Part shown: piece after piece, positions 46,282 through 58,080 of the stretch
Numbering within the stretch: position 1 is the stretch's first letter
Layout: every line of letters begins with the position of its first letter
Assembly: GCA_020631735.1 (NCBI GenBank)
Contig: CM036221.1
Coordinates: 11,017,381 to 11,081,380, forward strand
From: Saccharum officinarum
Taxonomy: Eukaryota; Streptophyta; Magnoliopsida; Poales; Poaceae
DNA: 64,000 nucleotides
Direction: 5' to 3'
Translations under genes and position numbers: made by a program
Notes under the pieces: model-generated
Told to the model about the DNA's origin: nothing
Databases searched by the model: none
Seen by the model: the letters and a program-made list of their open reading frames with translations, nothing else

Positions 46282-46500
46282 TATTAAGTATACACACACA
46301 AGTTAAAGATTAAGTAGCATATCATCATAACATCATGAGTCCGAGATTTCTGAAACAAAATACGGACCACAGATTATGATACGCCAGAGACGCAGTACAA
46401 CTATAAAACCTTATTTGGCAAGGATTACCAGATAAGGTGTGAAGCCTAAGGGATTACTCGCAACTGGAGAGACAACAGGGGGGGGGGGATCTAATCCCTA

Positions 46501-48448
46501 TTACCCTTCTTCATCTCCATCTTCAGCTCCAGCTAACATGGCGCTAGTCAGTGCCGCTAGGGCTGCAGTCACGTGTGGAGGAGGTGTTCCTTTGTACCTC
46601 TCCAGGTAAAATTTAATAGCCTCATCTCCAGTTGGTTCAACAGGACCCCCGAGGTCAAGCATTTCCATGCGGTGTTGTGCCCTTCGTGACACCGGCACTA
46701 CGGAAGGTCTTGCAGCCAGCCGTGCGCTATGCCGTTGTGCTGACATGATCTTCCGGCGACGTCCACCTTTTGCCGGTGTTGTTAAGACCGGTAGCTGCTG
46801 CTCGGCTAGACCTATGTCAGCAGAAATTTCATCCAGGACAGGGGCGGTAGCAGCTTCCTTGGGCCTAATGCACTCCCCCAAGGGCGAAGGGGCGTCCCTG
46901 CATGGCTCACCCTTTTGTTCCAACGCATCAAGCATGTGTGTAGTTGGATGGGACTCAAACAGAGGCACGCTTGTCTCGACGGAGCTGGCTTTGTTTCGGT
47001 CAACCCGGTCTTGGTAGTCCTCCTGACCAATGCATACCTCCAATAGCATAGGATCATACTTTTCTGGCAGTGGAGGCAACGACTTGAGCTTGTCCATGGA
47101 ATCCATCAACGGGTCATCAATCAACACAGGAGGAGGCAGCAACTCTTGTAGATCCTTATCTACTCGTGAACCACCATAGTGGTCACCTGTGCCGCGACGA
47201 GAAGTGGAGTGGCGCCTTGCATCAATGGCTGACGAGCCTCCACAACGACAAGGAGATCGTAAGCTGTCATGGTGGATAATTCCTCTCACGCCACATCCCA
47301 GGAGGGCGGCGCGACGAGATGTTGCCGGCATCATTGTAACACTGGACTTGGCTGTTGTCGGCCTTGCTAAGATGCCGGCTCACATGCCCATGCTGCCGCA
47401 GGGGCGTCGCCACAAGCGGTGGAAACTCGTCGGGGAAGCATAGCCGCTTGTGAACAGAGCGATGAGCAGGTGAGCTGTGCCACATATCCGGCCGGTGGTT
47501 GTTGGGGCGGCGCCGCGCTGGGCAATGCTTGGAGAAGTGCCCACTGCAGCTGCAGCGCAAGCACCTCGGCGGGTCACGACAGGATGCGACCTTGTGGTCC
47601 CTAGCGAGGCACCGGAAGCATCGCCCTTGGAATTGGTTGAGGAAGCTGAGACGACGGTCGGCCATGACTGGTGGAGTCTTCCCTGATGCCATTGCAACTT
47701 CGTGCAGGTTCTTCGATCCTCTCGGCTCAGGTGGGTTCCGCGGCAGGATGTCCTGCCACCCACGCGCGTTCGGCGACATGACGCAGTGGTGGCGAGACAC
47801 CCTGGGCTCGAGTCGCTGGTGTGCTGGAGCTCGACGCGGAGGCAGGAGATTGTTGCGTCCTCGGAGTGGAAGGCCATGGACCAGTTGAGGACGCGGGCGA
47901 GTCTGACGTCGATGGCGATGCCTGCGTGGCCGCGGGGCAGCATCACGAACCGGGCTCTGAGCCCCAACTGCAGGGAGGCTTTCATCACCAGCTCGCACAA
48001 GAATGGACCTGAGCGGGGGCCGTAGGGGTTCTACCACAGGAGGCACCAGCTTCTGCGCACCTACTGAGGGGAGCCAGCTGGCAGAGGCAGTCGCCGGAGA
48101 CATGTCGCCGGAGGATTCCCCATCGGACTGGAGGTCGTCATCATCGTCGGCCCACCGGCGAAGCTTGGATCTCCCAGCCGAGTTGCCTTCTGGATGGAAG
48201 GGAGGGGCGAGGGGAGAAAGGCAGGAGAGGTTCACCTCATCCGCAGCACCGGGAGGCGTTGAGGAGGACGACATGGTCGTATCCGGCGGCGATGTGTCGC
48301 GGCATCCGGCATCGGTTGTCGTTGGTCCGGGGCGAATCCGGAGGGGGAAGATTACAGGCGCCCAACAAGTGGAAGATCCGGTCACGGGCAGCCCTCCGGC
48401 GGCCGGAAGACGAGGTGCCGGTGGAGCATGACTGGATCTTGGTGGCAA
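46501..48448 (-). pseudogene. CCHC zinc-knuckle protein gene of a multicopy grass family, frameshifted
   Basis: Two overlapping minus-strand frames: 48448-47267 (393 codons) and 47334-46501 (277 codons). The first holds two CCHC knuckles, CFRCLARDHKVASC and CLRCSCSGHFSKHC (~47550-47630), preceded by LSFLNQFQGR. The second ends with RHSARLAARPS and a tail with GTPPPHVTAALAALTSA. This layout resembles the abundant grass DUF4283/zinc-knuckle proteins, which may be retroelement-derived; that assignment is from memory of the family. A frame change is needed in the ~70-bp overlap, and another is likely upstream of ~48000, where a third frame (48000-47380) looks more protein-like. Function unknown; nucleic-acid binding is implied by the knuckles. 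Confidence 0.6.
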
Positions 48449-48753
48449 CGAGGAGAGACGGAGGGAGAAGGGGTGGGGCGGAGCACTGGTGTGGGAGACG
48501 TGAGGGAGAGCGCGGGATGGGCACCCGCCAGGGCCAGGCCGGCCGCCGGCGCGGGCTCAACCGGGCGGCGGCGCTATCGCCATGGAGTCTCCAGATGCAG
48601 ACATCACGTGCCCTGCGTATTTGAAGTGAACAAAACTATGGATGGATTCTTAGATGAGTTCAATACATGTGACATCTACTGCAGATTATGATTACAGAGA
48701 TGAAGAAGCAGTGGCATCATAGTATTGAATACAAAATGACCTCAACTTTGCTG

Positions 48754-51373
48754 TCATCGTCCTTCAGTATGTGTCATATCTGAGAAGACGACCCCTTGTC
48801 CTGTAATGCTCATCGTTGAATTTGTTGATGGACCTGCTGCCGAATCCACCTTTGTCTTTGCAATTGACAATGGCGCCTCACCATTGCTGCTATTTACCCC
48901 TGTCCTCTCCTGCAGCTGGAGAGAGACCTGGAGGTTAGAAAGTACATCACCCATGGATGGCCTATCAATGCTCCGTTCAGCAACACACTGCTCAGCAGTC
49001 TCTGTGAATTTCCTGAAGCACTCAGGTGTTATTTCCCCCTGGAGATGAGGGTCGATGATCTTGCTAAGCACACCATTCTTCTGGCAAGACAGCGCCCAGT
49101 CACGCAGCCTCACTTGCTCCTCAGGAAGCTGAATGTTAATCACAGGGCGCGCACACAGAATCTCAAACAGCACAACCCCAAAAGCGTACACATCAGATTT
49201 CCTGGTGAGTCGCTTCGTCCAGAAATACTCAGGATCGTGATACCCAAAGGTGCCCTTCACCGCGCAGTGCTTACATGGGTATCATCAACATCTAGACTGG
49301 CCTTCGATAGCCCGGAGTCTGCGACCTTTGCCACGAACTTGCCATCCAAGAGAATGTTGGTAGTCTTAACATCACGATGGATGATTGCTTGGTTCGCACC
49401 AGTGCGCAGATAGTGGAGCCCTCGAGCTGCACCGATGCAGATCTCAAGGCGTTGCTTCCAGGGCAGAGGTGGCCTTTTGGTACTGTAGAGTTGCTCATGA
49501 AGGGTACCGTGAGCCATGTAATCGTAAACTAGGATCATCTCGTTGTTCTGTTCGCAGTATCCAATAAGAGATACAAGGTGGCGGTGGCGAAGCATGGACA
49601 GCATACCAATCTCATTGCGGAACTCACGCAGACCCTGCTGAGACAGTGGGTTGCTGCGCTTAATCGCCACCTGAACACCACCATCTATCTTTCCACGGTA
49701 CACATTCCCAAAACCACCTTTGCCAAGGAGAAAGGTTTCATCGAAGTTATTGGTAGCTGCCTGTATTTGCTTGAAGGTGAAGTGGTGGCACATAACTGAT
49801 GGCAGATTGTTGCCCTCAACTTGTTGAGGAGTCATCAAGTGCTTGTTGCTGTTCCTTAATCCGTAATTCCTTGCTATCTCTTTCCATCTGCAGATGATGT
49901 ACTTGCCAAAACAGGTCAACAGCAGAAGAGCAAAAGCACCAACAGTTCCAGCTATGGCTGCTGGAACAGCACCCTTTGAGTTTCTTTTTCTTGCACCTGC
50001 AGGCTTCTCATTATTAGGTTCCACATGATCAGGTGGTGATGGTGGTGGTGGAAGGGGTAACTGGAGCGCAGCAAGGCTGTTGTCTTGATAATTCTGTAGC
50101 TTAAAGACCTCAAGACCATTCAATATTGCATCAAAATACTCTGCCCTCATCAAAAGATCAGGGTGAAGGGCAACCCACAGGTCCGTCTGACCAGTACCAG
50201 TAGTGATGATAGCATAGTCTGTGTATGCTGTTCTGCCGATTCCTCCACTCCATAGAATGACATCCCTGTGCTGTCTGGTTATTGATGTAGATAAAGAATG
50301 TCCTCTGGTTGACCTTGGTTATCGGATACTGGTTCTCACAGAAATGGAACCTTAGGAGGTAATAGAACCCAGCATCAACCGGTAAAATCCATGTAAGATT
50401 ATACTTCAGGTTGACTTGTGCATCTTGTCCCATTGACCGAGCAGTTATATAGACATCAACTGGTGCAGTGTAATTTGGTACAGTGGGAGTATAAGTGACG
50501 GTAATATTGTCGTTTATCAAGGGGCACACTGAATGAGCATCATTATACAAGTAAGGACTGTCCTCGTACCATGAACGGTAAAAGTCAATATCATCACGTG
50601 GAGTGATGGCCGGCCCCCTACATTAAGCCGGTACATTGTTTGGAATGCTGTTACAGGATCAATAGGGAATGGATCAGGGATTTCACCACTGGCTAGTGTT
50701 GGTATTGTTGTTGTGAAAAGGTCAGGTGTGGGCATGATTTCAATCCCATTCACAAATGCATAAGACCCTTTATGGTGGGTGGATGGGCTGAAGGTGAGGT
50801 GTAGGTTACCTGAAGTAATGTTCAAGGAGTATTCATGAAACAATCTGCCATTATTAGCTGCCAAATAAGTTTGGGAAGCATAGAAGTTGTCAAAAATCAC
50901 TAGGTTGCTCGCTGTGACACCAAAGTAGGCATTTGAAGGAATATAGTTGCCATAAAGATGGGATAGAAGTAGAGGCGCAGAAACATACGTCCAGGCGGCT
51001 TAACAAGGAATGAATAAGTGTAATTTGAAGTGAAGATTGGAGCAGTCTTGTAAGGAACAGTGGTGGTTAGAGAAGGGTCTAAAGCAATCGCAGAGCCTTC
51101 CAGTGATGGCGCAAACTCGGAATCTATGTCACTGTGCCATGTTCGACCATCAGAATCACCATCCATTGGTGTGGAGGCTCCACAATCTAGACGGATTTGG
51201 CCAGAGCTGATGGAGCTGTTATCGGCCTCTATGGCGCATAACAGTGTGAGGGCAACTAGTAGCAAGATATGGCATGCAATTGCTGTGGTCGGTGTCTTAA
51301 GAATAAAAAGTTTGTCTGAGGATCTCTTTATATCAGTTTTGCTGCAAGATAACTCTAGGAAGAACTGCATCAT
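48754..51373 (-). pseudogene. CrRLK1L (FERONIA/ANXUR-like) malectin-domain receptor kinase, broken
   Basis: Reads 51373 to 48754: signal/anchor segment, malectin-like ectodomain (IRLDCGAS, PPGRMFLRLYFYP, ANNGRLFHEYSL, GGIEIMP-like NGIEIMPTPD, RFHFCEN), transmembrane helix (AAIAGTVGAFALLLLTCF), kinase ([50 protein letters not shown]). Members sense cell-wall state or RALF peptides at the plasma membrane. Frameshifts lie near 50957, 50615 and 50253, each explained by one base missing from a C or G run, and near 49258 (two extra bases). The DFG motif reads DSG (VADSGLSKA), which removes the Phe needed for the regulatory spine. So it is probably a true pseudogene. No introns are needed, as usual in this family. 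Confidence 0.85.
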
Positions 51374-51610
51374 ACCACAGAATTAGACCTTTGCATCTGG
51401 GGTCTGGACAACAAAGAATCAGAGAAAGTGAAGGGCGGTTGTTTGTTCCGTCACCAAGGTGTATTCAGATTTGTCAAGCTATACCTGCAATAAGATAAGA
51501 ACAATATAAAGAAAGTATATTGAATTTTTTTTGCAAGAGCAATAAAACACCAATGAGAAGTAACACTTTGGTCTGTGTGAGCATGAAACTGAAATCTACA
51601 AGTGGGACAA
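51374..51610. other. Short intergenic stretch
   Basis: Upstream of the CrRLK1L pseudogene; nothing recognisable besides AT-rich sequence. Confidence 0.4.
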
Positions 51611-51616
51611 AAGTTA

Positions 51617-51745
51617 GGAGCCGTTCGGCTGTGCTGATAAGCCGGCTGAAAAACACTGTTGGCTGATTTGGTGTGAGAGAAAAATACTGTTCCGGCTGAA
51701 AAAACAAGCTGAAAAAGACGGATTATAAGCCGAACAAACAAGGCC
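51617..51745 (+). mobile_element. PIF/Harbinger-like MITE (129 bp)
   Basis: Imperfect terminal inverted repeats: GGAGCCGTTCGGCTG at the left, and GGCCTTGTTTGTTCGGCTTA at the right read inversely. Three-base target duplication TTA at 51614-51616 and 51746-51748, the kind Harbinger transposases make. The interior is rich in GCCGGCTGAAAAA-type words. Confidence 0.7.
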
Positions 51746-51937
51746 TTAGTATGGAAATAAAAACTACTTTTTGTGTTCCGAACAAGAGATGGGATCCTTC
51801 CTTTTTTGAGTTTCGGGCCACATATAGATTGGAGCAACAATGACCTTGTACCGATATATCAGTTTCCTTTAGAAGGGTTAGTGCATGATTGACTGAATGC
51901 AAAATGAACCGATAGAAAGATAGCCACCACATTTGTT

Positions 51938-52059
51938 TTTTTTTCGAGAACGTGCTATAGCACGTATTTCATTAAGCAGAATAAAGGAGTTTTGTTACAG
52001 ACAGGGTGAACTAATCCGAAGATTACCGAAAATCGTACCCCACACACTTACGACACTCG
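51938..52059 (-). mobile_element. Short LINE or SINE 3' end with poly(A) tail
   Basis: Minus-strand insertion: poly(T) on the plus strand at 51938-51944, then a 14-bp perfect palindrome CGTGCTATAGCACG (51951-51964) like the stem-loop at grass LINE 3' ends. Target duplication of 15 bp, GCCACCACATTTGTT at 51923-51937 versus GCCACCGCATTTGTT at 52060-52074, one mismatch. Only ~120 bp was inserted, so it is heavily 5'-truncated or a SINE. Confidence 0.75.
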
Positions 52060-52296
52060 GCCACCGCATTTGTTATCATGTGCCCTGCACCAGATTTTAT
52101 TAAATAAATTTTCACCAACCGTTATAGCGCAGTAGTTTTGCTTGGCATGGCCGAAGGGCACAAGAAATCGACTACGGGGTTTGTTCCTCTAAAGCTGTCC
52201 CTTTCTCGCTTATTGTTTGTGAAGAAGAGACAGGGATAAGAGAAGAAGATACAGGGACCCCCATACTCAGTCCTCACCTGCCACTGCCACACCCCG

Positions 52297-52794
52297 ATGA
52301 TGTGCCAGATCAAGCAAAAGTCAAGCGCCTGCGAGTCGGCGGCCACTCCCTCGGAGTCCACGGTCGCCGCCAGCCCCCAAGCGCCTTGCGGGGCGCACCA
52401 AGTTCCGGGAAACGCGCCACCCGACTGTTCTGCGGCGTGCGCTTCGGCGCCGCCGCGCAGGGCCTCAGCTTCCCCAACTCGGCCCGGCTGATCGGAATCC
52501 GCCACCTCGGAGCCGTCCGTGTCCAACGACGACAACGTGGCCACGGAGACGGGGGCGTCTATCTCCTCAGTGAGAAACGACGCGGGCTTGTACTACGCAA
52601 ACTATTGCAGGGTTCGCTCATGGAGCTGCGGGCGAGGGAGCAAGGTGGGAACGCGCGACTGGGGGCGCAAGCAAGCGGCGCGGGCGGCAGCGCAGGCAGG
52701 AAACGAGGGCGAGGTGCGGGCGGCGCGCAGGCCGGCGGCGAATAGTGCAGGCAGAAAGATGGAGAAGCTGACGCAGAGGAGAGGCCAGGGGTAG
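52297..52794 (+). pseudogene. Possible exon remnant, unknown protein
   Basis: One frame from ATG 52297 continues past a TGA at 52489-52491 to 52794. Its composition before and just after the stop (Ser/Ala/Pro-rich, then SNDDNVATETGASISSVRN) is more protein-like than the other frames, while the end is Arg/Gly-rich and looks non-coding. No domain recognised. It may be an old first exon or chance. Confidence 0.25.
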
Positions 52795-52799
52795 GGATG

Positions 52800-54350
52800 T
52801 CATTTCTGTGCTCTGCTACGCTGGCCAGGTGAGATGAGATGTGCCACGTGAGTAAAAAATTTGGAGCCGTCTAGTATTCCGCAACCGATTGTTTTGGGAG
52901 CCCAGAACACAGTTTTCTTTAGCGTGTTCCTCCTCTCGCCGCCCACCGCCCCACCGCGGTATGGTAGGTCTCGTCAGAGCTCTGCCGCGGCGGCCACGGT
53001 CGTAGAGCTCCAGTAAGACTCTATTGCGCTTGTGGCAGCCGCCCTCTTTCCTCCTCTCCACTGCTCTGTTCTCCAACTTCGGCGAACAGTCGTGACTCCC
53101 CCGCCTTGACTTGGCCCGGCCACCTCCACCGCCGCCAGGTCCCGAACCACCCGGTCGTCGTTCCCACCATCTGGCTTGCCTTCCTCCTCCCCCCAAACCC
53201 CTCTCCTCTAAGCCCGCCGGAGTTGGGGACGAAGAGGGTGGCCAGAACCCTAGTCGCCGTGTCGTAGTTGGGAACGGTAGGTGCGGGCGCGAATTGGATG
53301 GCCTCCATCTTCCTCGCACGAATCTAACGGACGCCAGAAATCGCATGTCGCCACCGCCGCAAACACTCAGTTGCTGGTTAGCAAATCTCTTCTAGAAACA
53401 TTGAGACGACACAGTTCAAAAAAAATTAGACGGTGATGATATATTGTAAATATAGTGACATTGTAACTGTTATAATACGAAAATATATTTTGTGATAAGT
53501 TTAATAATATTTATTTACTATCATAAACTTTAGTATTATAAGATTAGTTTTATTTAGGATAGTTTAACCTAGGATAATTTGTTAGGACCTTTCTGGAACT
53601 GAGGAAATTTACATAAATCATGCATGAATTAGTTCATTTTATAGCAAAAAAAGTTCTGAGAGCCTATTTCAAATGTAGCAATTTTACAGGAATTATGCAG
53701 GAATTTTACAGACATCAATTCAATTTCATTAGAAAAACACATGCACATGAAACTTTTCTCGCGTTCCAAACATGTCCTCACATTGTTCCTAAGGGTTTTA
53801 TTATAGGTGCTGCAAGCTTGTAGGTTTTTTGTTGCAGCCTTAGCCTGTTTTTTCTACTAGTGTGGTCTGCTTTTAGTCGCAATGCACTCTTGAGAAGTGG
53901 CTAGCAAACATCTATTACCTCTGCAAGCTACATACTATATATGACACCCTGCAAAGCATCTACAGGAGCTGATTTGGACGTTTGTCGTGCAGGTTGAGAC
54001 TACTAGCCAACTTACATCGTTGTGGGAAACCCTATCTAAGAGCCTTAGTTATTTTAGGTCGAAGCGAGTACGGTCGTAGAAAGTATAGTATGTGTACAGT
54101 AACTACCAAAGATCTTCATGTTGTCTGAATTACAAAATGAAATAGAAATGTTCTAATTTCATTATTAGTGAAAAAATATTGTCAAGTCGAGAAAGAAGCA
54201 AATAGAACCAAAGAGAATACGATTAGATGAGGAAACAAGGAGCTTCTGTGAACCGAACTGCCCAATAATAGAAAGTTAACAAAAAGAAATAGTAGCAGGA
54301 TTTGGACAGAAACTTATACCAATCAAAATATATGCAAGCCATATGTAGAA
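52800..54350. other. Intergenic region without recognisable genes
   Basis: GC-rich Pro/Arg-type frames around 52816-53395 have no domains and exist on both strands. From 53400 the DNA is AT-rich. Confidence 0.5.
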
Positions 54351-54356
54351 AACATC

Positions 54357-54843
54357 ACATCTATCCATAAGAATGCGAGAAAAGAACAGTCAAGAAGACA
54401 ATAACTTTCAGAACACCATGAAATAAAAAACCATTGCCGAAAACGATGCGATAAACGAGCTCAAGATTAAAAGTTACCTCATAATGAACGTGCTCTAGCT
54501 CTATGAAGGACCGAACGTAGAGTAGCTAGCGAGTGTAGGTGGCTGAGCAACTCTTGTCAAAATACTCCTACCTCCTACTTGGTAGAGTGAGAGGGGGGGG
54601 GGTTGACATCTATCCATAGGAATGCGAGAAAGAACAGTAAAGAAGACAATAACTTTCAGAACACCATGAAATAAAAAACCATTGCCGAAAACGATGCAAT
54701 AAACGAGCTCAAGATTAAAAGTTACCTCATAATGAATGTGCTCTATGAAGGACCGAACGAAGAGTAGCTAGCGAGTGTAGGTGACTGAGCAACTCTTGTC
54801 AAAATACTCCTACCTCCTACTTGGTAGAGTGAGGGGGGGGGTT
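54357..54843 (+). repeat. Direct tandem duplication, ~249 and ~238 bp
   Basis: Copy 1 54357-54605 and copy 2 54606-54843 both start ACATCTATCCATA and end in a G run after TAGAGTGAG. Differences: a few substitutions, small indels, and a 6-bp unit (AGCTCT) missing from copy 2. Confidence 0.93.
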
Positions 54844-54933
54844 GGCTCTGCGGGAGATATTCCAGTGTTGAATTTTATGGAAAAGTCCCTTTTGTATCAT
54901 TAGTTTTCATATTTTGTGTAGCCCTTAGACTCA

Positions 54934-55205
54934 AGCCCTAGTTGTTTCAACTTTTATCTGGCTTATGCCAGCCAAAAGCCCAAAAGCGGCCTAGCTGTTG
55001 AGCTGGTTTTTAAAAAGCTACGAAGCTAGCTTTTGAGGAAATGAACTAAAAGCTAAAAAAAGCATGTTTTGAGGAGCTTTCTAGCTTTCTGTGTTGCGAA
55101 GCTCAAAATTTAGTACAGAAGCTAATAGAAAAAATACAGCCAGAAGCTAAAAAGGTAGCTTTTGAATCAAAGGCTCAAAAGTTACGGCTCAAACAAATAT
55201 AGACC
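54934..55205 (+). mobile_element. Probable hAT-like MITE
   Basis: Imperfect inverted ends: CCCTAGTTGTTTCAACTTTT at the left versus GGTCTATATTTGTTTGAGCC read inversely at the right. The interior has many AAAAGCTA/AGCTTTT words, as in a common grass MITE class. No clear 8-bp target duplication was found. Confidence 0.45.
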
Positions 55206-55830
55206 CTCTCATGTTGAGTGTGAAGACTGACGTGTGGTGACCGACGCATGGCAATTGTGACACTTAGACTCAGGTCACACTCAGACTCAGGTCATAAGTC
55301 CTGTTTGAAATATTTATTATAACCTTTCACCCAGACTATTTCCAGTATGGCAGCGATTGCTGAGTCAACAAATGAGAGCTACAGATGCATCTCCTTATTA
55401 ATGAAAGACCCTGAAACATATGGCAACTCCCAGTCATCTATATTTTCAGTACAATAAATCTGGATTTGATGCTTTTGTTCATAATATAGCTGTTATGTGT
55501 GGACTACTGGCCGTCTGAAGTCGCAGTCTAACGAGCAGACAAGACACTGCATGATGATGATGCCCGCGAGGGAACGGACATGTCCCTGGCCATGATGCAG
55601 CAAGCGTTCGCTTCATCCACGATCCGCTGCACCAAACCCACGGGTGTTGTGAATGGTTGTGGAACACCTGCTAGGTCCGTTCTTTTTCCACTGATGGTAT
55701 ACGAAAGATATTTTTTAAAAATAAAACACAGACTCCCTAATCAACATGAATGGATATTTTTGAATGTCATCTCTGTAAATAACCAGAATAGCAAAATAGT
55801 AATTGATTTATTTTCTTGTTTTAAATTAGA

Positions 55831-55860
55831 CTAGCAAAGATGCCGGTGTATTGCAGTAAT
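55831..55860 (-). mobile_element. Helitron-like 3' terminus, minus strand
   Basis: Minus-strand GTATTACTGCAATAC hairpin (5-bp perfect stem), short spacer, TTTGCTAG then T. The 5' end was not located. Confidence 0.45.
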
Positions 55861-55914
55861 ACGTATAACTTGTTACCGCCTCTGTATATGGCTCCGTGAA
55901 ACCCAGTTTGCCGA

Positions 55915-55947
55915 CTGTGTGTGTGTGTGGGGGGGGGGGGGGGGGGG
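55915..55947 (+). repeat. (GT)n tract plus 19-base G run
   Basis: GT repeats run into about 19 consecutive G (55929-55947). The G run could form a quadruplex, and its true length is hard to sequence. Confidence 0.9.
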
Positions 55948-56576
55948 ACGCGTCCAACAGCTTCTGTATCTCGTTTTCCTTTTTTCCCGTGAATGCTATT
56001 TCGTTTATCTCGCTGTCTCTATTTAACGAGCGACACATGCTCGTCATCCGCAGCTCCTGCATGCCTAGCGTCCCTGCATGTGCCCCCTGTCAGGTGGACC
56101 TATTCTCACAAGATGTCGCACGGATGTATGACAGCAGTACTCTGATATTTTTAAGTGGCTATTTATTTTAGAGAATGCTAAATCCTGGTTTGTAGATCAT
56201 ATTTTTACCCATGCTCTTGGGAGATGCTCTTATGGGGTCATCTAAACCTACCCATAGCGATTATAATGAGCATGCTATATCTTTGTTGGATTTAATTAGA
56301 CTTTGTCTATCCTTATAGTATCAAATAATTAAATCGAATAAATTAGAAGGCCCATAATAAGTGATAAGTGCAACAAAGGATTAGTTCAGTATGAAAAATT
56401 GTTTGAAGATTAAAAACTCATTCTAAACAGGTGGTTTTTGTCTACATCTGCTAGCTGTGAAGTTAGTAGTGGTGGAATGCAAGTCACATGCCTGAGTCGT
56501 GATGTGCATGGACTCACGCAATCACGCCATAGCATGATGATGCGATGTCATTGAAAATTTTACAACTCCAAATTAT

Positions 56577-56804
56577 GGGGGTGTTTGGTTTGCCCCGTTA
56601 AAGTTTAATAGGTACTGTAGCACTTTCGTTTTATTTGACAATTAGTGTTTAATCATGGACTAATTAAACTTAATAGATTTGTCTTGTAAATTACTCTTAA
56701 TATATGCCGACATGCATGTAATTAGTCTATATTTAGTACTCCATACATGTGCCGCAACATTCGATGTGATGTGTGTTAAAAAAATAGAGGCAACCAAACG
56801 AGCC
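56577..56804 (+). mobile_element. MITE with GGGTGTTTGGTT ends
   Basis: Left end GGGGGTGTTTGGTTTGCC, right end read inversely GGCTCGTTTGGTTGCC. The interior has the ACTAATTAAACTTAATAGATT style of a very common grass MITE. TAT flanks both ends (56574-56576, 56805-56807), a candidate 3-bp target duplication. Superfamily (Harbinger or hAT) not settled. Confidence 0.6.
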
Positions 56805-57362
56805 TATAACCGACATAATACTGGATGAGGATCACTGAGGACTAGGGAAACTGATGGACCAAGACCAAGAGAGGTAGAACTGAGGCAGGAATGGACGAGG
56901 GAGAATGATGAGTATTTTTTTATTTAATTAAATCAGATTTCAATTTGATAATATGTTACTAGTAGTTTTTTATTCAGAAAACTTCCCATTTTCATTCACT
57001 TTCCTTTTTTTCCATTTTAATTCACGATATATGTCTCTCTTTTTTTTTATATTGGTTCAAAATGCGAATGAAAACTGGATGCGAAAGCATCAGCATGAGC
57101 AGGCTACTGTGTTTTTTTTAAGACAGCGCGAGCCGCGAGACAGAAAATTTCTCAAAGCGGTGAGACGCGAGGGACATCTTCGTTCTGTTACACCTTATTA
57201 AAAATATAGTAGACGGCTTTCGTCCAACACTCTTTGGTGCGTGCGCTCGAACTCCGAGTTCGATACGATTTCGAGCCTCCCGCGTACGGCGTACCCCTCG
57301 TGCGACGCCCGCCCCTGGGCTTCCACTTCCACCAGTAGCAGAAGGGCCTCCGGCAGAGCTCC

Positions 57363-57824
57363 ATGGCCGACGCGCACGGACGCCGCCGCAAAAGCAAACG
57401 CGTTGCATCTGTAGCCACGGGCACCGGCCGGCGGCTCCGGTTCCTGACGCGGGCGTTCACGAAAACATGGAGGCGGACCGCGGAGGTCGTCGTCGGGGTC
57501 GATCGAACCAGGGGAGCTTTGGCGGACACCAGACCTACCCTCCGGTGACCACCCCTGTCCTTGCACCTGGGCGAGATTTGCGAGGAGGAAGACGATGACG
57601 ATGAGTCGTTGCGGTTTGCGGACGATGCGATGCGATGCGACGAGCGAACTGGCCTGATTGGGCCATATGTTAGTCTGATGGAAGTCCAGGCCCCAGACGC
57701 AACACGCAAGCTGATTTGGATGACCATCTGGGTTGTGTTTGTTGTGGCTGTCATTCAGTTCCAGTATTCCACCGTTTCACAGACCACATCTGCTGCTCAT
57801 GAACTAAGAAGCCCAGGCTGTTGA
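57363..57824 (+). other. Two weak plus-strand open frames, possibly a small membrane protein
   Basis: The first frame (57363-57548) starts in a good plant context (TCCATGGCC) and is Arg-rich. The second (57561-57824) has an acidic stretch followed by a hydrophobic segment LIWMTIWVVFVVAVIQF. A frame change would be needed to join them. No family recognised; a 188-codon frame on the other strand is an equally weak alternative. Confidence 0.2.
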
Positions 57825-58049
57825 TGATCAAGAACTAGAAAAAACTGGGGAATGAAATTATTGCCACGTCCTACACTGACATATAGTCTAATCATCCAAT
57901 GTTTAATTTCATATTTTAGCAATCTTTGTTTTGCCACGTTATTATCTCTTATTTTTTTTTCTATATGATTGTAAGAGTGGAAAAAGAGGAGAATGAAATG
58001 GGGAGTGCACACAAAGGGAATATGGTTCCAATTGATAATTAATTAAAGA

Positions 58050-58080
58050 CTAGCAAATATGCCCGTGCGTTGCAACAGGA
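58050..58080 (-). mobile_element. Helitron-like 3' terminus, minus strand
   Basis: Minus-strand GTTGCAACGCACGGGCATATTTGCTAG then T, nearly the same as the plus-strand end at 33888. The body would lie to the right, perhaps including the GC-rich gene-like block at 59640-60850, but no 5' end was fixed. Confidence 0.6.

Noticed and set aside
57188..57754. 188-codon minus-strand protein
   Set aside because: Ser/Arg-rich without domains, overlaps plus-strand frames of similar quality; not supportable as a gene.
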